Shown piece by piece: positions 1 through 6,649 of a DNA stretch of 9,940 nt. Every line of letters begins with the position of its first letter. The stretch's first letter is position 1. The notes beneath the pieces were generated by a model. The model was not told the origin of the DNA, ran no database searches, and worked only from the letters and a program-made list of their open reading frames with translations. The position numbers and the translations under genes are program-made. The DNA is from Kiritimatiellia bacterium (GTDB lineage: Bacteria > Verrucomicrobiota > Kiritimatiellia > SLAD01): positions 1 to 9,940 of the forward strand of contig SKXR01000214.1 in the NCBI GenBank assembly GCA_007128275.1, written 5' to 3'.

Positions 1-158
1 GTGTCCGACCGCAAGCGGTCACGCCGACCGGGTTCGGGAATGAAGGCTTGGAGGTCCGGTTCCCGTGTGTCTAGCAGATCGCACACGCTTTCCACGTACG
101 CACTAAGATCCCGTTCACCGGAACGGAGCATTTCAGACAAAGCTTGCACGGCGCTCAT
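1..158 (-). CDS. Probable amidase (amidase signature family), N-terminal fragment
   Basis: This gene runs off the left edge. Only the first 52 codons are present, starting at the ATG at 158-156, so the catalytic Ser-cisSer-Lys region lies outside the window. The visible protein begins MSAVQALSEMLRSGERDLSA and continues through a stretch reading CDLLDTREPDLQAFIP (about residues 27-42). An opening helix with LRSGE, then a second helix and a REPDLQAF-like turn, is the usual N-terminus of amidase signature enzymes (GatA, allophanate hydrolase and general amidases), which hydrolyse C-N amide bonds. The ATG overlaps the TGA of the four-helix gene as ATGA, and AAGGAAA lies six bases upstream of the start, so translation is probably coupled to that gene. 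In this operon an amidase would fit release of ammonia from an amide intermediate. The family call rests on a short N-terminal match only; the substrate is unknown. Confidence 0.6.
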   Translation of the reverse strand, partial: MSAVQALSEMLRSGERDLSAYVESVCDLLDTREPDLQAFIPEPGRRDRLRSD

Positions 159-967
159 ATGCAGTTTCCTTTGTCGGACGGGTCTGACTGGTCCGACTCG
201 TCAGACGGCTTGCCGCCGCCCAGGTCTTCCATCTCCCGAATGCCCCGGCATTCCGGATAGGCGGAACATCCCCAAAATTCGTTCCCGGCATTCGGGCCCT
301 TTCGTGCCGTTCGACGACGCATGGGTTTGCCGCAATCCGGACAGATCGGAGCGTGGGGCTCCCGCTGCATCCCTCGCGCTTTCACACGCGAAGCATACAA
401 CCGTTCAGTGAAGCCCCCCTTCTCGAGAAACTCCCGGCTCTGACTCTCAACCTGACGCTTCAACAAATACGCCGCCTGATTCACCGCGCACATCATGGCG
501 TTGGCCGCCAGCTCGGGGGAAGCCTTGGCCACAAAATCGGACAGGCCGGCCAACCCCGTCAAACGCACTGTGCCAGGCGAGGCGGGCGGCAAATCCTGAT
601 ACACATCCTGCTTGAGTCGCTCTCGCATGCTCAACGCTTCAGGCGAGTCCTTCTGCCAGACGCGAAGTCCGCGCCCGATCAGGAAGCTCTTATAATCCTT
701 CGCCAGTTCGTCGGAAAGGCTGGCGCGCGCCACGTTGGTGAGTTTAATTTCGGATTTACGCGAGGTGGCGGCGGCGCCGCTGCCTTCACTGATGTTGCGC
801 ACCCCGCTACGAGCGGCCTGAACCATCTGGTCATGCGTGCGAGATTTCTTCTCGATAAATCGGTTGCAGAAAACAATCGTGGCGTCGTACACGGCCTCCG
901 CCACGTGATAGCTACGCAGATTCTCGTAGCCCCCATGGGGCAGCAAGGGGTTGTCATCGTCCAACAT
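155..967 (-). CDS. Four-helix-bundle (S23-like) protein with C-terminal topoisomerase-type C4 zinc finger
   Basis: The 270-residue protein has an N-terminal four-helix bundle of the S23/TIGR02436 type. The typical helix-turn SGVRNISEGSGAAATSRKSE lies near residues 54-73 and is followed by ARASLSDELAKD. A long middle region comes next (about 100-200), and then a C4 zinc finger with C209-x2-C212 and C234-x5-C240 (CPDCGKPM and FWGCSAYPEC), as in the C-terminal fingers of DNA topoisomerase I. This layout matches proteins annotated as four-helix-bundle suffix-domain proteins, whose function is not established; nucleic-acid binding is an inference from the finger and from relatives of the bundle such as the Avd protein of diversity-generating retroelements. 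The C-terminal tail PSDESDQSDPSDKGN is encoded by a 9-bp tandem repeat. The start at 967 has GAGG seven bases upstream and lies 15 bp after the CoA-transferase stop. The stop overlaps the amidase ATG. Its place inside a catabolic operon is unexpected. Confidence 0.85.
   Translation of the reverse strand: MLDDDNPLLPHGGYENLRSYHVAEAVYDATIVFCNRFIEKKSRTHDQMVQAARSGVRNISEGSGAAATSRKSEIKLTNVARASLSDELAKDYKSFLIGRGLRVWQKDSPEALSMRERLKQDVYQDLPPASPGTVRLTGLAGLSDFVAKASPELAANAMMCAVNQAAYLLKRQVESQSREFLEKGGFTERLYASRVKARGMQREPHAPICPDCGKPMRRRTARKGPNAGNEFWGCSAYPECRGIREMEDLGGGKPSDESDQSDPSDKGNCI
173..206. repeat. Four tandem 9-bp GTCNGAC units
   Basis: GTCGGAC (173-179), GTCTGAC (182-188), GTCCGAC (191-197) and GTCAGAC (200-206) are spaced exactly nine bases apart, separated by two variable bases. 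Each unit is a 7-base palindrome around a centre base, and the four centres are G, T, C and A. The repeat lies in the last codons of the four-helix gene and codes for a Ser-Asp-x tail on the minus strand. A further GTCCGAC occurs at 3-9, inside the amidase. Four regularly spaced copies are far beyond chance for a six-base-specified pattern. Confidence 0.8.
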
Positions 968-982
968 CAGCAGCCTCGTCGC

Positions 983-2182
983 TTATACCACTCCCTTTTC
1001 CTTCAACGCCGCAATCGCTTCCGCGGAATACCCGAGCAGCTCGTTCAAGACCGTTTCCGTGTGTTGACCGACCTTCGGGACGGCGCCCCGCTTGCCGGTC
1101 TCGGGCACGTGCGTCATCTTGATGGGATTACCCGCCAGCTTAACCGTCCCAATCTCCGGGTCTTCCATGTCGACGATCATCTCCCGGGCTAGGATTTGAG
1201 GGTCGTTCATGACTTTGCCGATATCATTGATCGGCGCGCAGGGAATATTGGCCGCATTCAAAACGCCCAACCATTCCTCGGCATCCTTGTCCCTGAAGAT
1301 GTCGGTCAACAAGACGTCCAACGCCTCCACGTGCTGACACCGATCACGATTCGTCGTAAACCGCGGATCGTCCATCAAGTGCGGATGGCCCACGGCGTCA
1401 CAGAATTTCTGCCAGAGCAGATCATTCCCGACGGCAATCACAAAATAGGCGTCTTTCCCGCGCACCGCCTGGAACGGCGTAATGGTCGGATGCCGATGCC
1501 CCAGTGGTTGCGGGGAGTGACCGTCGACCTGATAGCGCACCAAGGCGTTTTCGAGAAGCGCCACCTGACAATCCAACATGGCCACATCGATCTTCTGGCC
1601 CTTGCCCGTCTTCTCCCGGTCATACAACGCCGCGTTGATGCCGACGGCGGTAAAGAGCGACGCGGCCAAATCCCCGAATGAGAGACCGACCCGCGTGGGC
1701 TCGCCCTCCGGCCATCCGGTAATGCTCATCACGCCGCCGCGCGCCTGTGCGAGGATGTCGTATGCGGGCTTCTTGCTGTCCGGCCCCGTGTGCCCGAAAC
1801 CCGACGCGGCCGCATAGATCAGCCGGGGATTAATCCGGCCCAGGTGATCGTATCCCACGCCCAGTTTCTCCATGGTGCCCGGACGGAAATTTTCGACAAG
1901 CACATCGGCGTTGGCTACCAGCTCCTCCAGAATCTCTTTCCCTTCCGGCGCCTTGAGATTCAGTGAAAGGCTTTCCTTGCCCCGATTGATGCTCGCGAAA
2001 TAGAGGCTGACATCTTTCAGAAACGGCCCGAACATGCGCGAATCATCGCCCGTCCCCGGCATTTCGATTTTAATGACGCGCGCTCCGAGATCCTGAAGCA
2101 GCATCGTGCAATACGGCCCGGCCAACACCCGGGTGAGATCAAGGACCGTAACGCCGGCCAACGGTTTCTGTGGTTCGGTCAT
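983..2182 (-). CDS. Class III CoA-transferase (CaiB/BaiF family)
   Basis: The 399-residue length is usual for family III CoA-transferases, which move CoA between carboxylic acids in the cytoplasm. The N-terminus has the family signature VLDLTRVLAGPYCTMLLQ (residues 13-30) followed by GARVIKIE. NRGKESLSLNLK is at 66-77, ADVLVENFRPG at 92-102, and the expected catalytic aspartate is D171 in LSFGDLAASLF. GHRHPTITPFQAV (228-240) is typical of generic members of the family. The glycine-rich GGGG loop of formyl-CoA transferase (Frc) is not visible, so an oxalate/formyl-CoA role is not supported directly. The ATG at 2182 is preceded by GGAAAGGG at a suitable distance. The gene follows the cyclase gene after 174 bp that contain a palindromic element, and the four-helix gene starts 15 bp after its stop. 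It probably activates the acid product of the upstream steps; acid and CoA donor cannot be named. Confidence 0.93.
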   Translation of the reverse strand: MTEPQKPLAGVTVLDLTRVLAGPYCTMLLQDLGARVIKIEMPGTGDDSRMFGPFLKDVSLYFASINRGKESLSLNLKAPEGKEILEELVANADVLVENFRPGTMEKLGVGYDHLGRINPRLIYAAASGFGHTGPDSKKPAYDILAQARGGVMSITGWPEGEPTRVGLSFGDLAASLFTAVGINAALYDREKTGKGQKIDVAMLDCQVALLENALVRYQVDGHSPQPLGHRHPTITPFQAVRGKDAYFVIAVGNDLLWQKFCDAVGHPHLMDDPRFTTNRDRCQHVEALDVLLTDIFRDKDAEEWLGVLNAANIPCAPINDIGKVMNDPQILAREMIVDMEDPEIGTVKLAGNPIKMTHVPETGKRGAVPKVGQHTETVLNELLGYSAEAIAALKEKGVV

Positions 2183-2207
2183 ATTAATCCCTTTCCTTTC
2201 ACTCGCA

Positions 2208-2346
2208 ACCCACCCCTCGATCCCCTCCCAGGAGGGGACGGTTCCTATTCGTATTCCATTCGTGAACTATTCCGCTCTTCCCGCACGCGCACCCAATATC
2301 CCCTCCTCCGGAGGGGTGGCGGCGCGTCAGCGGCGCCGGGGTGGGT
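2208..2346. repeat. Palindromic intergenic element with 9-bp terminal inverted repeats
   Basis: The element fills most of the 174-bp gap between the cyclase and CoA-transferase genes. Its ends are perfect 9-bp inverted repeats, ACCCACCCC (2208-2216) and GGGGTGGGT (2338-2346). Inside lie an 8-bp hairpin with a two-base loop (TCCCCTCC 2221-2228, GGAGGGGA 2231-2238), a second hairpin of the same core sequence (CCCCTCC 2300-2306, GGAGGGG 2310-2316), and a GC-rich stem near 2321-2337. The middle (about 2239-2295) is less GC-rich and unstructured to the eye. No ORF is convincing. It looks like a miniature, non-coding repeat of the REP or MITE kind. Transcribed on the minus strand right after the cyclase stop, it could also act as an attenuator or a 3'-end stabiliser. 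Target-site duplications were not evident. Confidence 0.65.
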
Positions 2347-2356
2347 AGACACGCCC

Positions 2357-3169
2357 CTACGGCTCGATGGCGATCAACCGGCACATCGACGATTCCAGCT
2401 CAATCCCGCGTAAGGGGAACAATCCGATCCACAACCGTTTATTGCCCACGTCGTTGATCTGACCGCCGATGTTCTCGGCATGGACCAATCCTTTGGGGAA
2501 CAATTTGAGATGCATCACCTGATAATACTCTTCCAACGGGAACAGTTCGTCCCAGCTCTTGCCGTAATCGGCCTGCATCTTCTTGTCCGCCACGGCAAAA
2601 TCGCGCGGGTGCCAATTGCGAATGATCGTGTTCATCGGATGATCGGCACTGCCGCAATCCACTCCGATCCACTTGATCTTCATATCCAACGCCCACTGAT
2701 GAAACTCCGGACTCGGCCCCGGATGCCGCACGAAATAACGAAGCTCATCCGACTCCGGCTGATCCCAACCGAACCGATTGTAGCCCGTGTTAATGATCAG
2801 GATATCGCCTTCCTTGATCTCCGCCTTCTTCATCAGCATGTCCGGCGAATAAAGATCGTAGTCATCGACCTCGTCGGAGATATCGACGACCACACCCGGC
2901 CCGTACCAATGGTCCAACGGCGTATCCCCGATCGTGCGGCCCGAAGCATGGAAATGAATCTCGCCGTCCACATGCGTGCCGACGTGATTGCTGGTCGTGA
3001 TGATCTGCCCGTTCGCGCCCTGCCCCTGATGCGCGCCGGCCAGGCGCTTGAAATACTGCACTCCCAACGGCATGTAACTCGGCCACGGCGGCGTGTGCAC
3101 ACTCAACCGTTGCGTAAGATCATAAATCTTCGCACTGCCCATTAACGTGATAAATTCTTCCGTCTTCAT
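2357..3169 (-). CDS. Cyclase-family metal-dependent hydrolase (kynurenine formamidase-like)
   Basis: The 270-residue protein belongs to the cyclase family (PF04199), which includes kynurenine formamidase and isatin hydrolase. These are metal-dependent enzymes that hydrolyse N-acyl or cyclic amide bonds. The metal motif HxGTHxDxxxH is complete at residues 62-72 (HVGTHVDGEIH, with H62, H66, D68, H72). Further family landmarks are IYDLTQRLSVHTPPWP (15-30), GDILIINTGYNRF (121-133), WIGVDCGSADHP (167-178) and the C-terminal GLVHAENIGG (227-236). A Glu (E70) stands where kynurenine formamidases usually have Pro, so the substrate is probably not formylkynurenine. The start has AAGGGAG six bases upstream. 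The gene lies 71 bp after the DUF1116 gene. In this operon it may open a hydroxylated ring or lactam made by the molybdenum enzyme; that role is inferred from context. Confidence 0.9.
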   Translation of the reverse strand: MKTEEFITLMGSAKIYDLTQRLSVHTPPWPSYMPLGVQYFKRLAGAHQGQGANGQIITTSNHVGTHVDGEIHFHASGRTIGDTPLDHWYGPGVVVDISDEVDDYDLYSPDMLMKKAEIKEGDILIINTGYNRFGWDQPESDELRYFVRHPGPSPEFHQWALDMKIKWIGVDCGSADHPMNTIIRNWHPRDFAVADKKMQADYGKSWDELFPLEEYYQVMHLKLFPKGLVHAENIGGQINDVGNKRLWIGLFPLRGIELESSMCRLIAIEP

Positions 3170-3191
3170 ATCTTACTCCCTTTCGCGACTT

Positions 3192-3231
3192 CTTGCGCCT
3201 CTTTGCGGCTACACTTCTTCATGTCTTTGCG
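3192..3231. repeat. Short CGCAAAG-type degenerate intergenic repeat
   Basis: Between the cyclase and DUF1116 genes the plus strand reads CTTGCG (3192-3197), CTTTGCG (3201-3207) and CTTTGCG (3225-3231); on the minus strand this is CGCAAAG, CGCAAAG and CGCAAG. It resembles the degenerate GCGCAAAGACGCAAAG-type strings seen between genes in many uncultured bacteria (recalled, not searched). The rest of the 71-bp gap holds only the cyclase ribosome binding site. No promoter was recognised. Confidence 0.4.
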
Positions 3232-3240
3232 ATCTTCTGT

Positions 3241-4644
3241 TCAAAATTCCACCAGCGTGGCGGCCAATCCCTCCACCGCCTTCACAAACGGTTCCGGCGG
3301 AGCGCTGACCACGCCGGCGCCGACCTGGCCGACTCCGGCGTTCTTGTGCGCCACACCCGTATCGATGAAGGGCGTGATCCCCTTTTCCACCACCTTTACG
3401 GCGTCAATGCCGGTCGGCGTGCCGCGAAAATCCAGCGCGGGGATGCGGTACATCTCATTTTCCCCCACTGCGATCTCGTACATCTCCAACGTGTAATTCA
3501 ACGCGTCGCCCGCGGATCCGCCGACGAATTGCACAATGGCCGGAGCGGCGGCGATGGCGAACCCGCCCAATCCACCCGTCTCCGTGATGGCGCTATCACC
3601 GATGTCGGGATTCGCATCATCCTTGGAATAACCCGCGAAGAACAGCGCGTCCGGCACCAGCGCCGGCCCTATGAACCAGACGTCGCCCGTTCCGGCCAGT
3701 TGAATCCCGAAATCCGTGCCGTTCCGCGCCATGGCGACGACCATGGAACTGCCCTCGATTCCGCGCGCGGCGTCGAGCGACGCCTTGCACGCGGGCATGG
3801 AGAGGTTGAGAAAGAAATGATCGTTCCCATTGATGAATTCAATCACCTCGGCGGCGACCTGCCGATCTTCTACGGCCCGAACCAGCGACGGCACCAACGC
3901 GCGCAGGAACAGTGATGTGCCCGCCCGGTTCCGGTTATGCACTTCGTCGCCCATGTGCAGGGCCTGCGCGATGATGCTTTTCAGATCGATGCCGCCCGAC
4001 AACTCGATCGCGGCTTTCAGCGCCGGATACAGCGTTTGCTCCATCCATTTTAACCGCTTAATGACGTCGGGAGAGTAGGCGCCGTACCGCAATACCTTGC
4101 CCAAGCCCTCGTTCTGGGTGCAGAACGCGCGGTTGCCGAATGATTCGTTTTCAATAATGAACACGGGCATGGAGGCGGACACCACACCGGCCATGGGCCC
4201 GACCGACGAATGCTCGTGGCACGGCGCGAAGCCGTATTTCCCGTCCGCCAACTGTTTCTCCGCCACTTCCGGCGTATCGGCATAGCCTTCGTACAGCACG
4301 GCGCCGATCATCGCCCCGCGCATCGGTCCGCACATGCGATCCCACGTAATCGGCGGTCCCGCGTGCAGGAACAGTTCTTTCTTCATCCCGGGAATGACAT
4401 CCAATGCCACGCCCATCCCCTTGAGCACGGGCTTGCCCTGCTGCAACTTGTCCAGCGCCTCCGCATTGGCGGCGGTGATGCGATCCGCGTGCGCGCGGAT
4501 CTTGTCACGCGCCTGTGCGGATATCGGCGCGGGCGGACGCCATTGCACCTGCACGCTCTGTCCTCCGGATGCGCGAATGCCGTCGCCGAATGATTCGATT
4601 CCGACGTTGATAACCTTCAGTGGTTGAGACAGGAGATTGCTCAT
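3241..4644 (-). CDS. DUF1116 protein (AllG/YlbE-like), partner of FdrA
   Basis: The 467-residue protein matches the DUF1116 family, which is almost always encoded beside fdrA. E. coli YlbE (AllG) belongs here and is reported as one subunit of oxamate carbamoyltransferase, which interconverts oxalurate plus phosphate with oxamate plus carbamoyl phosphate. Conserved stretches visible are LFLHAGPPITWDRMCGPMRG (residues 91-110), YGFAPCHEHSSVGPMAG (137-153), NRAFCTQNEG (171-180), ALHMGDEVHNRNRAGTS (228-244), NGNDHFFLNLSM (272-283) and RNGTDFGIQLAG (307-318). Conserved His, Asp and Cys residues in these blocks suggest an active site, but no residue has an assigned role that I can state. The ATG at 4644 overlaps the FdrA stop as ATGA and has AGGGAAG just upstream. 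Translation is therefore probably coupled, in line with a stoichiometric complex. The third usual partner, DUF2877 (AllH/YlbF), is not found in the window. Confidence 0.9.
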   Translation of the reverse strand: MSNLLSQPLKVINVGIESFGDGIRASGGQSVQVQWRPPAPISAQARDKIRAHADRITAANAEALDKLQQGKPVLKGMGVALDVIPGMKKELFLHAGPPITWDRMCGPMRGAMIGAVLYEGYADTPEVAEKQLADGKYGFAPCHEHSSVGPMAGVVSASMPVFIIENESFGNRAFCTQNEGLGKVLRYGAYSPDVIKRLKWMEQTLYPALKAAIELSGGIDLKSIIAQALHMGDEVHNRNRAGTSLFLRALVPSLVRAVEDRQVAAEVIEFINGNDHFFLNLSMPACKASLDAARGIEGSSMVVAMARNGTDFGIQLAGTGDVWFIGPALVPDALFFAGYSKDDANPDIGDSAITETGGLGGFAIAAAPAIVQFVGGSAGDALNYTLEMYEIAVGENEMYRIPALDFRGTPTGIDAVKVVEKGITPFIDTGVAHKNAGVGQVGAGVVSAPPEPFVKAVEGLAATLVEF

Positions 4645-6194
4645 GCGTCTTCCCTATTTATTCTTTCAATAATCTTGCCCGCCATCATCACAGCGGAGGC
4701 GTTGGAGGGCGCATACACGCCACCGGCTTCCTTGAGCAGGGCGATGACCCGGTCGCGCGCTTGCGGGTCGTCGTCCGTCCCGCACACATGAAACACCACT
4801 ACCGGCGGATCGTCCATTTCGCATACTTCACGAATCACGGGCGCCAGTTCCTCGCCCGGGGTCATGTTCGAACCGTATCCCAACACCACATCAAGCAGGA
4901 TCGCCGCCGTTTCCGGATCGCGCGCCTCGTCAAGAATCCGCCGATTGCGAAGCGAGTAATCGATCATCGGATGCGGGCGGCCCGCCGTAAATTCGTCGCC
5001 GCCCAGATCCACGATCGTGTGCCCCTCGCTCTTGTCCGGATTGGACAACGGTTCCGAGACATTGGAACGGATATCCTTCAGGAGCGGCTGCAACAGGAAT
5101 ACCGTTTCCTGAGAAAAGGTCCCGCCGCAGAACAATCCACGCAGATACTTGCCGGACTGCCGCGCGGTTGCCGCCAGTTCCACCGCCTGCTTCGCCAGAT
5201 CCGTGGCGCGCGCGTGCAACGACGTTCGCGCCGCTTCCACATCGGCGTCCTGATCCAACGCGACGGCCAGATGCGCGGCCTCCTCCAGCGTCGTCGCCGG
5301 AATCGCGCCGCTCGCGCGCACCGTTTCAACGTCCGCGCCGAGGAAGACCGCCACGACCGGCTTGCCAAGATCACGGACCGCCGCACCGATCTTTTCGAGC
5401 ACCTCCGGCGCGGGCGTCTTCGAGACCAACGCCACAACCCGTGTGTCGGGATCCTCTTTCAACGCCTGTAACGCCGCCAGAAACGTGAGGCCGCCGACTT
5501 CTTTCTTGATATCGCGTCCGCCCGTGCCGATGGCGTGCGATACGCCGCGACCGAGATTATGGATCAGGGACGATACTTCCTGCAGACCGGTGCCGGACGC
5601 GGCCACCATGCCAATCGACCCGCGCCGAACCACATTGGCAAACGCCAGCGGAATACCGCCGATAATGGCCGTCCCGCAATCGGGACCCATGACCAGAAGC
5701 CCGTTCTCCGCCGCATACGTTTTCAAGGCGATTTCGTCCTCAAGCGGAATGTTATCGGAGAACAGCATGACGTGTTTCCCGGCACGGAGCGCCTGCATCG
5801 CCTCGTCCGCCGCGTATTTTCCCGCAATGGAGATCAACACCAGATTCGCGTCGGAATGCTCGTTCAACGCGCCGGGCAAGCTGCGCGGCTGAAAGGCGCC
5901 GCCGTCCGTCGCGGTCTCCTTCTTTTTAACGAGCAGCTCTTCCGCCTTCTCCAACGCGTCGACCGCTTCCGCTTCCGAATCGGCCTTGATGCCAAGCGCT
6001 AGATCGGTGTCACCGGCTGCCGCCAGTTCCGGCCATTCCATGCCCGACGATTTCAGGATGCGCTTGTTTTCATCCGTCGCCATCACCGCCGCCGCGTCCT
6101 TCACGCCGGGCAAACCCAACGTTTCCCGCGCGACGAGCATGAGCGACACGGAATCGAAATACTTACCGCGTATGATTTTGCCTACTATATGCAT
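4641..6194 (-). CDS. fdrA: FdrA family protein (AllF-like, CoA-ligase-alpha fold)
   Basis: The 517-residue length is normal for FdrA. The protein resembles the alpha subunit of succinyl-CoA synthetase but acts, in the E. coli AllFGH system, as part of oxamate carbamoyltransferase. The N-terminus GKYFDSVSLMLVARE (residues 10-24) and LPGVKDAAAVMAT (28-40) are typical of the family. A Rossmann-like CoA-ligase region follows, with LLVMGPDCGTAIIGGIPLAF (166-185), GSIGMVAASGTGLQEVS (192-208) and IGTGGRDIKKEVGG (222-235). The C-terminal half has LFCGGTFSQET (354-364) and the hallmark DLGGDEFTAGRPHPMID (396-412). SKTPAPEVLEKI (258-269) replaces the phosphohistidine loop of true succinyl-CoA synthetases and has no His, which argues against ordinary acyl-CoA ligase chemistry. 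The start at 6194 has only a modest GGGG upstream. It is the first gene after the hairpin array and overlaps the DUF1116 gene by four bases. Confidence 0.93.
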   Translation of the reverse strand: MHIVGKIIRGKYFDSVSLMLVARETLGLPGVKDAAAVMATDENKRILKSSGMEWPELAAAGDTDLALGIKADSEAEAVDALEKAEELLVKKKETATDGGAFQPRSLPGALNEHSDANLVLISIAGKYAADEAMQALRAGKHVMLFSDNIPLEDEIALKTYAAENGLLVMGPDCGTAIIGGIPLAFANVVRRGSIGMVAASGTGLQEVSSLIHNLGRGVSHAIGTGGRDIKKEVGGLTFLAALQALKEDPDTRVVALVSKTPAPEVLEKIGAAVRDLGKPVVAVFLGADVETVRASGAIPATTLEEAAHLAVALDQDADVEAARTSLHARATDLAKQAVELAATARQSGKYLRGLFCGGTFSQETVFLLQPLLKDIRSNVSEPLSNPDKSEGHTIVDLGGDEFTAGRPHPMIDYSLRNRRILDEARDPETAAILLDVVLGYGSNMTPGEELAPVIREVCEMDDPPVVVFHVCGTDDDPQARDRVIALLKEAGGVYAPSNASAVMMAGKIIERINREDA

Positions 6195-6249
6195 GTTATC
6201 CCCACATCAATTCCTTATGCCCCGCCAAGAACATGTAGCACCCTGACAA

Positions 6250-6645
6250 GCGGGCTCGTATAACTCGCCCCTCCAACCCCATGGCTCATCGCACATGGAG
6301 GGCGGAGCTATGCGACGCCGCCCCTTCGGCACTCTATTCCAACGCCCCACGCGGGCTCGTATAACTCGCCCCTCCAGCCCCATGGCTCACCGCACATGGA
6401 GGGCGGAGCTATGCGACGCCGCTCCCTCGGCGTTCCATTCCAACGCCCCACGCGGGCTCGTATAACTCGCCCCTCCAACCCCATGGCTCACCGCACATGG
6501 AGGGCGGAACTATGCGACGCCGCTCCCTCGCTGCTCTATTCCAACGCCCCACGCGGGCTCGTATAACTCGCCCCTCCAATCCCATGGCTCACCGCACATG
6601 GAGGGCGGAGCTATGCGACGCCATTTCCTGGCCGCCTCATTCCAT
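6250..6645. repeat. Four tandem 101-bp hairpin repeats
   Basis: Copies begin with GCGGGCTCGTATAACTCG at 6250, 6351, 6452 and 6553, exactly 101 bp apart; the fourth diverges at its right end (about 6623-6645) and stops just before the molybdopterin-subunit stop codon. Each copy holds a 19-bp imperfect inverted repeat (in copy 1, 6257-6275 and 6296-6314, with a 20-base loop), paired at 15 positions plus one G-U. The left arm is identical in all four copies; loop and linker vary. The 101-bp period is not a multiple of three, so the frame changes in each copy and coding is unlikely. The array fills most of the 455-bp gap (6195-6649). In the minus-strand transcript it would form four strong hairpins between the molybdenum-enzyme genes and fdrA, and could separate their expression or protect the upstream message. 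It is not a CRISPR array because the whole period is conserved. Confidence 0.92.
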
Positions 6646-6649
6646 CTTC

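Noticed and set aside
1..411. Plus-strand open frame of 136 codons at the left edge.
   Set aside because: The minus strand here carries the amidase N-terminus with a good start and the end of the four-helix gene. The plus-strand translation is Arg/Ser/Pro-rich with no domain.
353..1192. Plus-strand open frames opposite the four-helix and CoA-transferase genes (also 1196-1681, 2480-3145, 3193-3915, 4620-5471).
   Set aside because: All lie antisense to genes with clear family motifs and show Arg/His-rich, low-complexity translations typical of shadow frames.
983..2182. Naming the CoA-transferase formyl-CoA:oxalate CoA-transferase because oxamate or oxalate may be an intermediate.
   Set aside because: The glycine-rich GGGG loop of Frc is not visible, and no oxalyl-CoA decarboxylase is present in the window; a general class III call is safer.
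6195..6249. A promoter for fdrA in the short stretch between the hairpin array and its start.
   Set aside because: TTGTCA is seen on the minus strand, but no credible -10 hexamer follows at the right distance.
6250..6645. CRISPR array.
   Set aside because: Units are 101 bp and nearly identical throughout, with no unique spacers, and no cas genes are nearby.
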